NCBI RefSeq assembly: GCF_029891735.1
Contig: NZ_JANQDH010000082.1
Coordinates: forward strand, 1-64,000
DNA length: 64,000 bases
Direction: 5' to 3'
From: Chrysosporum bergii ANA360D
GTDB taxonomy: Bacteria > Cyanobacteriota > Cyanobacteriia > Cyanobacteriales > Nostocaceae
Shown here: positions 8,845 to 18,882 of the stretch, piece after piece
Numbering within the stretch: position 1 is the stretch's first letter
How the letters are laid out: each line of letters starts with the position of its first letter
Translations under genes and position numbers: made by a program
The notes under the pieces: generated by a model
Told to the model about the DNA's origin: nothing
Databases searched by the model: none
The model's input: the letters and a program-made list of their open reading frames with translations, nothing else

Positions 8845-11800
8845 ATGGCTGCTTCTAAAATCGAAGCTGAATTAAAACAGTTGCAAGATCAAATCAGCAA
8901 TTGTGAAACTTATCTACTCAAGCAAATAAAAGAGAAAAAAAAACCTATGGCGAATCATAGCGAAATCAGCACACAAACGCAAGATACACCAATTGCTATT
9001 GTTGGCATGGCTTGTATATTTCCCCAAGCTGGGAACTTAGAGGAATATTGGCAAAATATTATTCAGGAGGTTGATTGTATTACTGATGTTCCGCCTTCTC
9101 GTTGGGATATAGATGATTATTATGATCCAAACCCCAAAACTGCCGACAAAACCCACTCAAAAAGGGGTGGATTTATTCCAGGAATTAATTTCAACCCCGT
9201 AGAATTTGGGCTGCCACCTAATATATTAGAAGTGACAGATATATCTCAACTTTTGAGCTTAGTAGTCGCTGGGTCAGCATTAGCAGACGCTGGGTACAAA
9301 AAAAGGGAGGAAAGTAACCACCACAGGACTGGGGTAATTTTAGGAGTGGCAGCCGGGAGACAATTGGCTGTGTCTCTGGGGGCAAGACTGCAATATCCAG
9401 TGTGGGAAAAAGTTCTTAAAAACAGTGGTTTGTCAGATGAACAGACTCAAAACATAGTGGAAAGAATTAAAAATGCTTATGTGGGGTGGAATGAAAATGC
9501 TTTTCCGGGAATGCTGGCTAATGTAATTGCTGGGAGGATTGCTAATCGCTTTAATTTAGAGGGGATGAATTGTGTAGTTGATGCTGCTTGTGCCAGTTCT
9601 CTGGCAGCTGTACAAATGGCTGTTACTGAGTTGGCGACTAGGCGGGCAGATGTGATGTTGACGGGTGGGGTGGATACAGATAACTCCATTATGGCTTATA
9701 TGTGTTTTAGTAAAACACCCGCTGTTTCTTCAAGTTTATCTTCTAAACCTTTTGATGCTAGTGCTGATGGGATGATTTTGGGGGAAGGGATAGGGATGTT
9801 GGTGCTTAAACGTTTAGAAGATGCGGAAAGGGATAAAAACAAAATTTATGGGGTTATTAAAGGGGTGGGGGCTTCTAGTGATGGTCGGCACAGGAGCATA
9901 TACGCTCCTCGCTCAGAGGGTCAAGTTACTGCTCTACGTCGGGCTTATGAAGCGGCGCAATGTTTACCTGGTTCTGTTGGCTTAGTGGAAGCCCACGGTA
10001 CTGGAACGATCGCAGGAGACTCAACTGAAATCACATCAATGATGGCGGTTTTCGGTGAAAACAATCACCAGGGGCAATATATAGCTCTGGGGAGTGTTAA
10101 ATCTCAGATTGGACATACCAAAGCAGCAGCGGGGGCTGCGGGTTTAATTAAAGCGGCTCTGGCTCTACATCATAAAATATTGCCTCCTACTATTAATATT
10201 TCTGAACCAAACTCTAAATTGACAATTAAAGATTCCCCCTTTTACTTAAACACCCATACCCGACCTTGGATAAGTACTGCTAATCAACCAAGACGGGCTG
10301 GGGTAAGTGCTTTTGGGTTTGGTGGTACTAACTACCATGTGGTATTAGAAGAGTATAAGCAAGAGCATAGTAAACCTTACCGGGTGCATTCCACCCCTGG
10401 ATCAATACTGATTTGCTCCCAAACACGAGAGGGGCTATTGTCACGCTGTGGGGAAATTCAATTTCAGTTACAGTCTGTTAATAGAGAGAAGTATTACCAA
10501 AGTTTAGTGGCTGAAAGCAAGGTTTTAAAAGTACCTACCACATACCCTAGAGTCGGGTTAGTGGTCAATAGCTGTAGTGAAGCTGGGGACTTACTAGAAA
10601 AGTTTGTTGATTTTTTAGCAACCCAACCCAGCGTGGAAACTTGGCAACATCAGGAGAGAATTTACTACCGCTTCCATGGCATGGAGAAACACAAAAAAGT
10701 AGTGGCTTTGTTCACGGGGCAGGGTTCTCAATATTTGGATATGGGTAAAGAATTAACCATCAACTTTCCTGGTTTTCGTCAAATCTACACAGAAATAGAT
10801 CAATTGTTGACAGGTAGCAAGTTACAGCCCATTTCTTCTGTTGTTTTTCCTCCTCCCGCCCTTGACTCTGGGGTTAAAACCACACAAAAAGAAATTCTAC
10901 AAAAAACACAATATGCACAACTTGCCATAGCAGCTTTTAGCTCCGGACTTTACCAACTTCTACAACAAGCAGGATTTAAACCAGATTTTCTAGCTGGTCA
11001 TAGTTTCGGGGAACTAACTGCTTTATGGGCTGCTGGAGTTATGAGTCAGTCTGATTACTATCGTTTAGCTAAAGCTAGGGGTCTAGCCATGGCAGTTCCA
11101 GAAAATTCAGAGTTAGACAGAGGAACCATGCTGGCAGTAAAAGGAGACTTTCAAGCTATTAAACAAGCGATCGCTCCTTTTCCAGCCATAACTATTGCCA
11201 ACTTTAACTCGTGCCAACAATTAGTTATAGCAGGAACCACAGCAGACATCAATGCAATTACCCCCCTACTGAACGCCCACGGTTTTCATACAGTACCTTT
11301 ACCAGTAGCTGCTGCCTTCCACACCTCTCTGGTGGGATATGCTCGCCAAGCCTTCACCCAAGCCCTAGAAAATATAAACATTAATTCACCCAAAACACCA
11401 GTTTATACTAACTTCACAGCCACACCCTACCCCCCACAACCAAAAGTAATTAAAAACATCCTCTCCGAACACTTAGTTAATCCAGTTTTATTTCAGCAAC
11501 AAATAGAAAACATATACGCAGAAGGCGGTTACTGTTTTGTAGAAATCGGACCCCGGAACATTCTCACCAAATTAGTTACAGAAATTCTAGGCGAGCGATC
11601 GCACCTAGCCATACCCTTAAACTCACATCCTCACAAGGATAGCGATCGCAGTCTACGAGAAGCAATAATTCAACTGCGAGTAGCGGGAGTACCTCTAACA
11701 GACCCAGACAGTTACTCAATTCCAGCCACCATTCCACCCCTAAAAACACCTTCAACTGTAGTGCTAACCGGCATTAATTACACATCTCCCCAACTTCAAG

Positions 11801-14775
11801 AAAGACAGCAGCAAATAAACAACCAGCAGGTAACCATGAATAACCTACAACAGACCTTAACCGAACTCAACCATCATCAAAATCAAGTACTGCAACTTCA
11901 CCAACAATACTTAACATCCCAACAACAATACACCCAGCAAGTCCTCCAGTTACTTCAACAACATCAAGTTCCCACAGAAAAAGACCTGCTAATTACCATC
12001 GATAACACCCCCCAACCCCCTGCCATACCTGAGCCACCATCAAAAGCTACAGAACCTAACACTAATTCCACCACCTCCAGTGATTCCCTAGACCAAACTC
12101 TACTAAACATAGTCAGCGACAAAACCGGTTATCCCGTAGAAATGCTAGAAATGTCCATGGACATAGAAGCAGACCTAGGGATTGACTCAATCAAGCGAGT
12201 AGAAATTCTCAGTGCATTACTAGAAACACAACCAGAATCACACCCCGACTCATCCCCTCCCAACCCAGAAGAACTAGCCCAACTACGGACTTTACAAGAA
12301 ATAGTCCATTATATACAAGAAAAAATCAACATACCCCCCCAAACCACAGCAACCACAGACACCATTCACCCCAGACTTATTGAACTCCAACCCCTCCCCT
12401 TACCAGACACCTTAGAAACCACCATTCCACCAAACCACATTGCTCTAATCACCGATGATCACAGCCCAGTAACAACTAAACTAGCAGAAGCCTTAGATAA
12501 AAAAGGATGGAAAACAGTAATATTAAGCTTTCCCCCTAAAAATACTCAAAACAACCCAGAATTAGATAACCTCAACCGAGTAGTACTAGAGTATTGGGGC
12601 GAAGAAAATCTACAGCAACAACTCCAGAGCATAGCTTCTGAACATGGTTCCATAGGAGCTTTTATTCACCTCCACCCTTCAGAACCCCCAGATTCCCTTA
12701 CAGAGAAAAACCTCCTAAGTCACGTATTCTTAATTGCTAAATACCTAAAACAACCATTAAACCAAGCAGCCCAACAAGGACAAGCTTACTTCCTCACAGT
12801 GACCCACTTAGACGGTCAACTAGGACTAGGACAAGAAATCAACCCTAGTTTAATAGCCGCCGGACTACTTGGATTAACCAAAACCCTAAAACAGGAATGG
12901 ACCAATGTATTCTGTCGGTCCCTGGATATCAGCCCCCATCTAGATTCCCAAACAACAGTACAACATATCCTAGCCGAACTCCACGACCCCAACAACTTAA
13001 TTACAGAAATAGGTTACACCCCTGACCAGCGCACAACCTTAACCACCACCCCCCAACTTAACCACATCCCCGTCAAAAATAGCTCCAGTCTTAAAGATCA
13101 AATTTTTCTAGTCAGTGGAGGAGCAAAAGGCATAACCGCTCAATGTGTAATAGCCATAGCACAGAAATATCAATGTAAATTCATTCTTTTAGGTCGTTCT
13201 ACTTTTGCGCCAGAGCCTGACTGGTCAATTAAACTAACAGAACCGTCTCAACTAAAACAAGAAATAATCACCAGGAATCTAGCCAAAAACATTCAACCCA
13301 CACCAGCCCAAATAGAAAAAGAACTACAACCAATCATCTCCAGTCGAGAAATAGCAGCCACCTTACAAGCCATTAAACAAGCAGGAGGAGAAGCAAGATA
13401 TATATGCGCAGACATCACCAACCAAATACACTTGACTCAAGAACTCAAAAACATAACTGATCAATCAGGTCTAATTACAGGAATTATCCACGGAGCAGGT
13501 AACCTAGCCGATAAGCTAATCCACAAAAAAACCTTACAAGACTTTGAACTAGTTTATAACCCAAAAGTTGATGGCTTAGAAAACTTATTACAGTGCATTC
13601 CCCCCGAACAACTACAATACCTAATCTTATTTTCCTCCGTAGTCGGAGTTTATGGTAACCCAGGACAAACCGATTATGCGATCGCTAATGAAATCCTGAA
13701 CAAAACCGCCCATACTATTAAACGCAAACATCCCCATTGTCACACCCTAGCCATAAACTGGGGACCCTGGGAAACCGGCATGGTCACACCAGTCCTAAAA
13801 AAAGCCTTCTCAGAACGCCACATCAAAACTATTCCCATCCAAACAGGAACCCAGATATTCATCCAACAACTCCAAAAGAACCATGGACAGCCCCAAATAA
13901 TTATTGGCAATCCCATCATCCCCCCGCCCCCACCACTTAACCCAGAATTAAAAACAATTCGCATTCACAGACAATTAAGCCTAGCCGCCAATCCATTCTT
14001 AATAGATCACGTGATTGCTGGTAAACCCGTCCTCCCCGCCACTTGTGCCTTAAATTGGATAGTTAACGCCTGTGAACAGCTTCATCCCGGTTACTTATTC
14101 TTTAGCTGTAAGGACTTTAAAGTTTTAAAAGGTATTGTATTTGATGACCATACACCACAAAAATACACACTAGAACTAGTAGAAACAGCTAAAACCAATG
14201 AAATTGAACTAAAAGCCCAAATCATCAGCAATAATTCCGGAGTACTTCGTTATCACTTTAGTGCTGAAATTCAACTAACGCGAGAAATACCCCCACCACC
14301 TTTCCACTCACCTACCAAATACCAATCTTCATCAACTTTAGGTCAACCCTATGATCAAAATGGGACATCAAAGCTATTTCATGGCTCCAGCTTTCAGGGA
14401 ATTAAAACAATTCTGGAACTTAGTCCCCAAAGAATTGTAACCAAATGTAAATTACCTAACCTGGATTCCTCTAAACAAGGACAATTCCCAGTCCAAAGCT
14501 TTAACCCCTACATAGTCGATGTACAAATTCAATCCTTATGGATTTGGTCACAATATTTTTATCAAACAGGAAGCTTACCAGCCGGAATCACCAAATTTGA
14601 GCAATTCGCGCCACTACCATTTGACCAAGAATTTTATATCTGTAGTGAAATTAAATCAAAGTCAGAATCAATAGTTACAGCAAATATCATCACCCATGAT
14701 GTCCTAGGGAAAATATATTGTCAGATGACACAAGCTAGAGGAACCCTTCTTTCTCGTCCATTAGCCAAAGCTTAA
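8845..14775 (+). CDS. Iterative lipid/polyketide synthase, KS-AT-ACP-KR-DH (HglE/PfaA-like)
   Basis: A 1976-aa multidomain synthase, counted from the ATG at 8845; an upstream TTG at 8794 adds 17 residues. Domains in order: a short N-terminal coiled coil (1-35); ketosynthase (about 50-475) with the PfaA-style DAACASS around Cys249 and the histidine motifs EAHGTGT and GSVKSQIGHTKAA; acyltransferase with GHSFGE around Ser720; a glutamine-rich helical linker (about 980-1045); one acyl carrier protein, LGIDSIKRV, with phosphopantetheine Ser1115; ketoreductase (about 1420-1700) with VSGGAKGI and a catalytic-type Tyr near 1609; and a hot-dog dehydratase with DHVIAGKPVLP, His1722. This set is typical of heterocyst glycolipid and PUFA-type synthases that build long chains iteratively; the enoyl reductase is supplied by the PfaD-like gene downstream. 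Only one ACP is present, whereas PUFA synthases have several. Strand composition changes sharply inside the gene. Confidence 0.9.
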   Translation: MAASKIEAELKQLQDQISNCETYLLKQIKEKKKPMANHSEISTQTQDTPIAIVGMACIFPQAGNLEEYWQNIIQEVDCITDVPPSRWDIDDYYDPNPKTADKTHSKRGGFIPGINFNPVEFGLPPNILEVTDISQLLSLVVAGSALADAGYKKREESNHHRTGVILGVAAGRQLAVSLGARLQYPVWEKVLKNSGLSDEQTQNIVERIKNAYVGWNENAFPGMLANVIAGRIANRFNLEGMNCVVDAACASSLAAVQMAVTELATRRADVMLTGGVDTDNSIMAYMCFSKTPAVSSSLSSKPFDASADGMILGEGIGMLVLKRLEDAERDKNKIYGVIKGVGASSDGRHRSIYAPRSEGQVTALRRAYEAAQCLPGSVGLVEAHGTGTIAGDSTEITSMMAVFGENNHQGQYIALGSVKSQIGHTKAAAGAAGLIKAALALHHKILPPTINISEPNSKLTIKDSPFYLNTHTRPWISTANQPRRAGVSAFGFGGTNYHVVLEEYKQEHSKPYRVHSTPGSILICSQTREGLLSRCGEIQFQLQSVNREKYYQSLVAESKVLKVPTTYPRVGLVVNSCSEAGDLLEKFVDFLATQPSVETWQHQERIYYRFHGMEKHKKVVALFTGQGSQYLDMGKELTINFPGFRQIYTEIDQLLTGSKLQPISSVVFPPPALDSGVKTTQKEILQKTQYAQLAIAAFSSGLYQLLQQAGFKPDFLAGHSFGELTALWAAGVMSQSDYYRLAKARGLAMAVPENSELDRGTMLAVKGDFQAIKQAIAPFPAITIANFNSCQQLVIAGTTADINAITPLLNAHGFHTVPLPVAAAFHTSLVGYARQAFTQALENININSPKTPVYTNFTATPYPPQPKVIKNILSEHLVNPVLFQQQIENIYAEGGYCFVEIGPRNILTKLVTEILGERSHLAIPLNSHPHKDSDRSLREAIIQLRVAGVPLTDPDSYSIPATIPPLKTPSTVVLTGINYTSPQLQERQQQINNQQVTMNNLQQTLTELNHHQNQVLQLHQQYLTSQQQYTQQVLQLLQQHQVPTEKDLLITIDNTPQPPAIPEPPSKATEPNTNSTTSSDSLDQTLLNIVSDKTGYPVEMLEMSMDIEADLGIDSIKRVEILSALLETQPESHPDSSPPNPEELAQLRTLQEIVHYIQEKINIPPQTTATTDTIHPRLIELQPLPLPDTLETTIPPNHIALITDDHSPVTTKLAEALDKKGWKTVILSFPPKNTQNNPELDNLNRVVLEYWGEENLQQQLQSIASEHGSIGAFIHLHPSEPPDSLTEKNLLSHVFLIAKYLKQPLNQAAQQGQAYFLTVTHLDGQLGLGQEINPSLIAAGLLGLTKTLKQEWTNVFCRSLDISPHLDSQTTVQHILAELHDPNNLITEIGYTPDQRTTLTTTPQLNHIPVKNSSSLKDQIFLVSGGAKGITAQCVIAIAQKYQCKFILLGRSTFAPEPDWSIKLTEPSQLKQEIITRNLAKNIQPTPAQIEKELQPIISSREIAATLQAIKQAGGEARYICADITNQIHLTQELKNITDQSGLITGIIHGAGNLADKLIHKKTLQDFELVYNPKVDGLENLLQCIPPEQLQYLILFSSVVGVYGNPGQTDYAIANEILNKTAHTIKRKHPHCHTLAINWGPWETGMVTPVLKKAFSERHIKTIPIQTGTQIFIQQLQKNHGQPQIIIGNPIIPPPPPLNPELKTIRIHRQLSLAANPFLIDHVIAGKPVLPATCALNWIVNACEQLHPGYLFFSCKDFKVLKGIVFDDHTPQKYTLELVETAKTNEIELKAQIISNNSGVLRYHFSAEIQLTREIPPPPFHSPTKYQSSSTLGQPYDQNGTSKLFHGSSFQGIKTILELSPQRIVTKCKLPNLDSSKQGQFPVQSFNPYIVDVQIQSLWIWSQYFYQTGSLPAGITKFEQFAPLPFDQEFYICSEIKSKSESIVTANIITHDVLGKIYCQMTQARGTLLSRPLAKA

Positions 14776-14782
14776 TCACCAC

Positions 14783-14812
14783 TTAAGGGGTGGAAAGTAA
14801 TACACCCCTTAA
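14783..14812 (+). other. Perfect intercistronic stem-loop between the first two synthase genes
   Basis: TTAAGGGGTG and CACCCCTTAA form a perfect 10-bp stem around a 10-nt loop, 7 bp after the stop codon of the large synthase and 35 bp before the next start codon. No T-run follows (ATAAAACC), so an mRNA-stability or attenuation element is more likely than a full terminator. Confidence 0.55.
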
Positions 14813-14847
14813 ATAAAACCTACTTAATATTTCTTCACACTTGAATT

Positions 14848-17175
14848 ATGAAACCAATCAAACCAGCAAACATAACTCAAATAACCAACCTAGCAATTAT
14901 TGGCATGGATTGTTATCTAGGGGTTAACTGTCCCGACTTACAACACTTAGAGGAGTACATTTACCGCGGAGAACAAGGGGCTTCTTTCATATCTGCGGAT
15001 ACAGTTGATTCCCATATAAATTCAGTTTTAACGAATAAAATCCTGGAAAAAGCCCAAATTCAACCCCAATCAAAAATAGCCATAGTTGTCATAGCCAATT
15101 TAAGTGTAACCATACCTCAAGACTTGCACCACTCAACAAACACCTTAGTATTTAAAGTAGAAACAATTTTTCAGGCATTAACCTTAACTCAACAAATATT
15201 AACCACTGAACAAGCCAGCGTAGTTCTGTTGCAAGCCTTCCAAGATGCTATTAATCAAGAAGCCGTCGGTGTTTTACTGTCCTTAGAACAAACCGCCATC
15301 AAGCAATCTTATTGCATATATGCAATAATTAACGGTTTAGTTAATACAGAAGATATTTCCCAGCTTAAAGCAGAATTACTGAAAATAGATGACATAAAAC
15401 TCCAAGACATTGGTTACCTAGAACTAATCAACAAAAACAACCAACAAGTTAACAGCATAATATCCGCTCATAGTCATTGTCCTGCCCTTAATTGCGCCCT
15501 GGGTGGTAATCCTTGGGGAGAGTCGGTTTTAACCAGCTTAGTTAAAACAGCCCTATCCTTACATCACAGCTACATTCCCACCTTAAGTAAAAGCTGCATC
15601 CCCAAAAACCTAGAAATCTGGGAGAATAGCTGCTTTTATCTCCCTAGAATGTCTAAACCCTGGTTTTTAGAACCTGGACAGCATAAAAGAATAGCCGCCA
15701 TCCTAGAATTGAACCAAACTTATACATATATTGTTGTTTCAGAAGCCAACAAAACAGTTACTAACAGTGCAACAGTGCAGGACAACTCCTTGCGCAAATC
15801 TAAATATTTATTCCCTATCGCAGCCAGCGATCGCTCTACCCTATTAGAACAAATTAACCAACTGTCAGAAATTCTCCGTAATCAAACCGACCTAGCTACA
15901 ATAGCCAAAGATTCTTATCAAAAGTTTCAACAACATAGCCAGCCAAAACACATCCTCTCTATACTTGGGAGTAACCACAAAGAACTAAACCAACAAATTC
16001 ATCATGCCATCCCTGGAGTAAACCAAGCCCTAGCAACTCAAACTCCCTGGCAAACCCCCAATGGTAGTTATTTTACCCCCGAACCCCTAGGGAAAAACTC
16101 TCAACTAGCCTTTGTATATCCTGGTTCCTTCAACTCCTACATTGGCATAGCCAGAGACTTATTCCGGTCATTTCCCCAAATTTACCATAACCCAGCCATT
16201 AGCAGCCTTTACCACCGGGTCGCTAAAATTGATAGAGTCCTATACCCCAGAACTATTCATGAACTTTCACCAAGAGAGTTAGGGAAATTAGAACAAGAAT
16301 TAATTAACCACCCATTAATTATGTTGGAAGCAGAAGTAGGTATTGCTGGATTATTAACAGCAATACTTAGAGATTACTTTCACATCAAACCCAGCCGTGT
16401 ATTTGGATATAGCTTGGGAGAAATTAGCATGATGTTTGCCCAGGGCGTATGGCAAGACTTCAAGCATAGCAGTGATGCCTTAAATAACTCCCTTCTCTTT
16501 AAAAACAGAATTAATGGAACCAAAGAAGCAGTGCGAGAGTATTGGGGGCTAAACTCCAACTTACCAAATGATTTTTGTGGTAATTATCTGCTTCTATGCC
16601 CACTTGAGCAAGTCAAAGCAGCTGTTGATTTAGAAGAACGAGTTTACATCACATTAATAAATACTCCAGACGAAGTAATTATTTTTGGAGAAACTCTCGC
16701 TTGTCAACGAGTGATTAAAAAACTTAACTGTCATGCTTGCACCGCTCACATTAATCATGTAATTCATTGCCAGCCCATGGTCTCTGAGTACCAAGAACTA
16801 GTTAAAATCAACACCCTCCCCGTTAATTGTATTTCAGAAACCTTATTTTACTCAGCCGCTCACCACAACCCCATAAATCTTGAGAGTCACTGTATTGCTG
16901 AGAGCATAGCTCAAGGATTGTGTAAACAACTTAACTTCCCTGAGTTAGTTAACCACATCTATAATCAAAACTGCAAAATTTTTATAGAAGTGGGTGTAGG
17001 GAGTAACTGTTCTCGATGGATTAACAAAATTTTATCCGGTAAACCACACCTAGCCATACCCCTAAACAAAAGAAAAACAGACGACTACACAAACATTATT
17101 AAAGCCATCGCCCAGCTACTTAGTCATCAAGTAGATGTAGACTTATCAACATTATTTAACCAACCAGACAGCTAA
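14848..17175 (+). CDS. Degenerate ketosynthase (chain-length-factor-like) plus acyltransferase, PfaB/HglC-like
   Basis: A 775-aa protein with two parts. Residues 1-300 keep the ketosynthase outline (start NLAIIGMDCYLG; the late segment GGNPWGESVLTSLVKTALSLHHSYIPTL aligns with the end of a KS), but it is shortened and I find no DxACAS active-site cysteine, so it should be a non-condensing chain-length-factor-like domain. Residues of about 370-760 form an acyltransferase: LAFVYPGSFNSYIGIARDLF at the start and GYSLGE around Ser522, with Tyr in place of the usual His before the nucleophile. This layout is like PfaB and HglC-type proteins that partner the main synthase. It probably shapes chain length or loads and transfers the acyl chain. 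Distance to the previous gene is 72 bp. Confidence 0.8.
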   Translation: MKPIKPANITQITNLAIIGMDCYLGVNCPDLQHLEEYIYRGEQGASFISADTVDSHINSVLTNKILEKAQIQPQSKIAIVVIANLSVTIPQDLHHSTNTLVFKVETIFQALTLTQQILTTEQASVVLLQAFQDAINQEAVGVLLSLEQTAIKQSYCIYAIINGLVNTEDISQLKAELLKIDDIKLQDIGYLELINKNNQQVNSIISAHSHCPALNCALGGNPWGESVLTSLVKTALSLHHSYIPTLSKSCIPKNLEIWENSCFYLPRMSKPWFLEPGQHKRIAAILELNQTYTYIVVSEANKTVTNSATVQDNSLRKSKYLFPIAASDRSTLLEQINQLSEILRNQTDLATIAKDSYQKFQQHSQPKHILSILGSNHKELNQQIHHAIPGVNQALATQTPWQTPNGSYFTPEPLGKNSQLAFVYPGSFNSYIGIARDLFRSFPQIYHNPAISSLYHRVAKIDRVLYPRTIHELSPRELGKLEQELINHPLIMLEAEVGIAGLLTAILRDYFHIKPSRVFGYSLGEISMMFAQGVWQDFKHSSDALNNSLLFKNRINGTKEAVREYWGLNSNLPNDFCGNYLLLCPLEQVKAAVDLEERVYITLINTPDEVIIFGETLACQRVIKKLNCHACTAHINHVIHCQPMVSEYQELVKINTLPVNCISETLFYSAAHHNPINLESHCIAESIAQGLCKQLNFPELVNHIYNQNCKIFIEVGVGSNCSRWINKILSGKPHLAIPLNKRKTDDYTNIIKAIAQLLSHQVDVDLSTLFNQPDS

Positions 17176-17262
17176 ACAAAGCAACCGTTTTTATTACTTA
17201 AAATCTTTCAGCTTACCCCTACCCTTCCCACCTTACCCCTCAAAACATCATTCTCAAAAATC

Positions 17263-18879
17263 ATGCTTACTAATTCTAAACCCAGCAACTCTCTACTACA
17301 GATTTCCTCCCAACCCTCCAACAGTTATAAAATATATTCTCAGTCCTTAAATGACATTTCCTTTGATGGCAATGGTATTAAATCTAAATTACTTAATTTT
17401 AGTCAACCCTGTTATATTGTCAAAATTGATGACAAAATAGGCATCACTAATCACGAAATAGAGGACAGACAGCAACTAATATCTATCCCCCCTATAGGTC
17501 TGGCACAGTTAGGGGACAGAGATTTTTTAACTTTTCACCAACTCAAATATGCTTACATGGCCGGCGCAATGGCTCAAGGTATTGCCTCAGAAGAACTAGT
17601 CATTGCATTAGGTAAAAATCAACTTCTTGGTTGTTTTGGTGCTGGCGGATTGTCTTTAAACCGCATTGAAACAGCCATCAACCGCATTCAAACAGCCCTA
17701 CCTCACGGACCCTTTGCCTTTAACCTTCTCCACAGTCCCGGAAATTTAGCAAAGGAGTACAGCACCGTTGAGCTATATCTAAAAAAACAAATCACCACCA
17801 TAGAAGCCTCTGCTTTCCTAGAACTAACAGAAAGCTTGGTTTATTACCGAACAGCAGGTTTAACCTTAAACTCCCTTAATCAAATCCAGATTAAAAATAA
17901 AATCATTGCTAAAATTTCTCGCCCAGAAGTCGCTATCAAATTTTTACAACCGCCACCCTTTAAAATTCTCAAAAGATTATTACAAAATAATCTGATCACC
18001 GAACAACAAGCCAACTTAGCCGCTAAAATTCCCATGGCCGACGATATCACAGTGGAAGGAGACTCCGGAGGTCATACCGATAATCGCCCCCTGGTGTGTT
18101 TATTACCCTCCATTTTACAACTCAGAGATGAAGTCCAAGCACAATATGGCTACCAAAGCCCAGTCAGAATAGGAGTCGCCGGGGGAATTGCCACCCCCCG
18201 GTCAGCCTTAGCAGCCTTTATGATGGGCGCAGCTTATATTGTCACTGGTTCCATCAATCAATGTTGTGTCGAAGCCGGCACCTCCGATTACACCAAGCAG
18301 TTGCTAGCTCAGGCGGAAATGACTGATGTGATCATGGCTCCAGCAGCTGATATGTTTGAAATGGGTGTTAAATTACAAGTCCTGAAAAAAGGTACTCTCT
18401 TTCCCTTGCGATCGCAAAAGCTATTTGAATTGTATAAAACCCATAACTCCATTGATGATATTCCCCCCCAGGAGAGAGAAAAACTAGAAAATCAGGTATT
18501 TAGGAGTAGTTTAGATAGCATTTGGCGAGAAACAGTTGATTATTTATCCCAACACAACCCAGAGAAGCTCCAGCAAGCCATAACCTACCCAAAAATCAAA
18601 ATGGCCGCAATTTTTGGCTGGTATTTAGGACTATCTTCCCGGTGGGCTAAATCTGGGGAAAAAAATCGAGAAATAGACTATCAAATTTGGTGCAGCCCCG
18701 CCATGGGTAGTTTTAATAGTTGGGTCAAAAACTCTTATTTAGCTGAACTAAGTAATCGTCGAGTAGTAGATATTGCCTACCATATCATCAGAGGAGCAGT
18801 ATTTTTACATCGTCTACAAAACTTAAAAATCCAAGGACTGCAAATTCCCCACAGCCATAGTCAATATTACCCAGAATAA
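17263..18879 (+). CDS. pfaD: PfaD-family FMN-dependent enoyl reductase
   Basis: A 538-aa nitronate-monooxygenase-like TIM-barrel protein, of the length and type seen in PfaD of PUFA synthases and related heterocyst lipid loci. Diagnostic segments are ADDITVEGDSGGHTDNRPLV, RIGVAGGIATPRSALAAF and GAAYIVTGSINQC, which make up the FMN-binding face. PfaD acts in trans as the enoyl reductase of the iterative synthase, setting how saturated the chain becomes. The next gene starts 3 bp after its stop, so the two are translationally close. The start codon is preceded by a pyrimidine-rich stretch with no Shine-Dalgarno-like sequence. Confidence 0.9.
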   Translation: MLTNSKPSNSLLQISSQPSNSYKIYSQSLNDISFDGNGIKSKLLNFSQPCYIVKIDDKIGITNHEIEDRQQLISIPPIGLAQLGDRDFLTFHQLKYAYMAGAMAQGIASEELVIALGKNQLLGCFGAGGLSLNRIETAINRIQTALPHGPFAFNLLHSPGNLAKEYSTVELYLKKQITTIEASAFLELTESLVYYRTAGLTLNSLNQIQIKNKIIAKISRPEVAIKFLQPPPFKILKRLLQNNLITEQQANLAAKIPMADDITVEGDSGGHTDNRPLVCLLPSILQLRDEVQAQYGYQSPVRIGVAGGIATPRSALAAFMMGAAYIVTGSINQCCVEAGTSDYTKQLLAQAEMTDVIMAPAADMFEMGVKLQVLKKGTLFPLRSQKLFELYKTHNSIDDIPPQEREKLENQVFRSSLDSIWRETVDYLSQHNPEKLQQAITYPKIKMAAIFGWYLGLSSRWAKSGEKNREIDYQIWCSPAMGSFNSWVKNSYLAELSNRRVVDIAYHIIRGAVFLHRLQNLKIQGLQIPHSHSQYYPE

Positions 18880-18882
18880 AGC

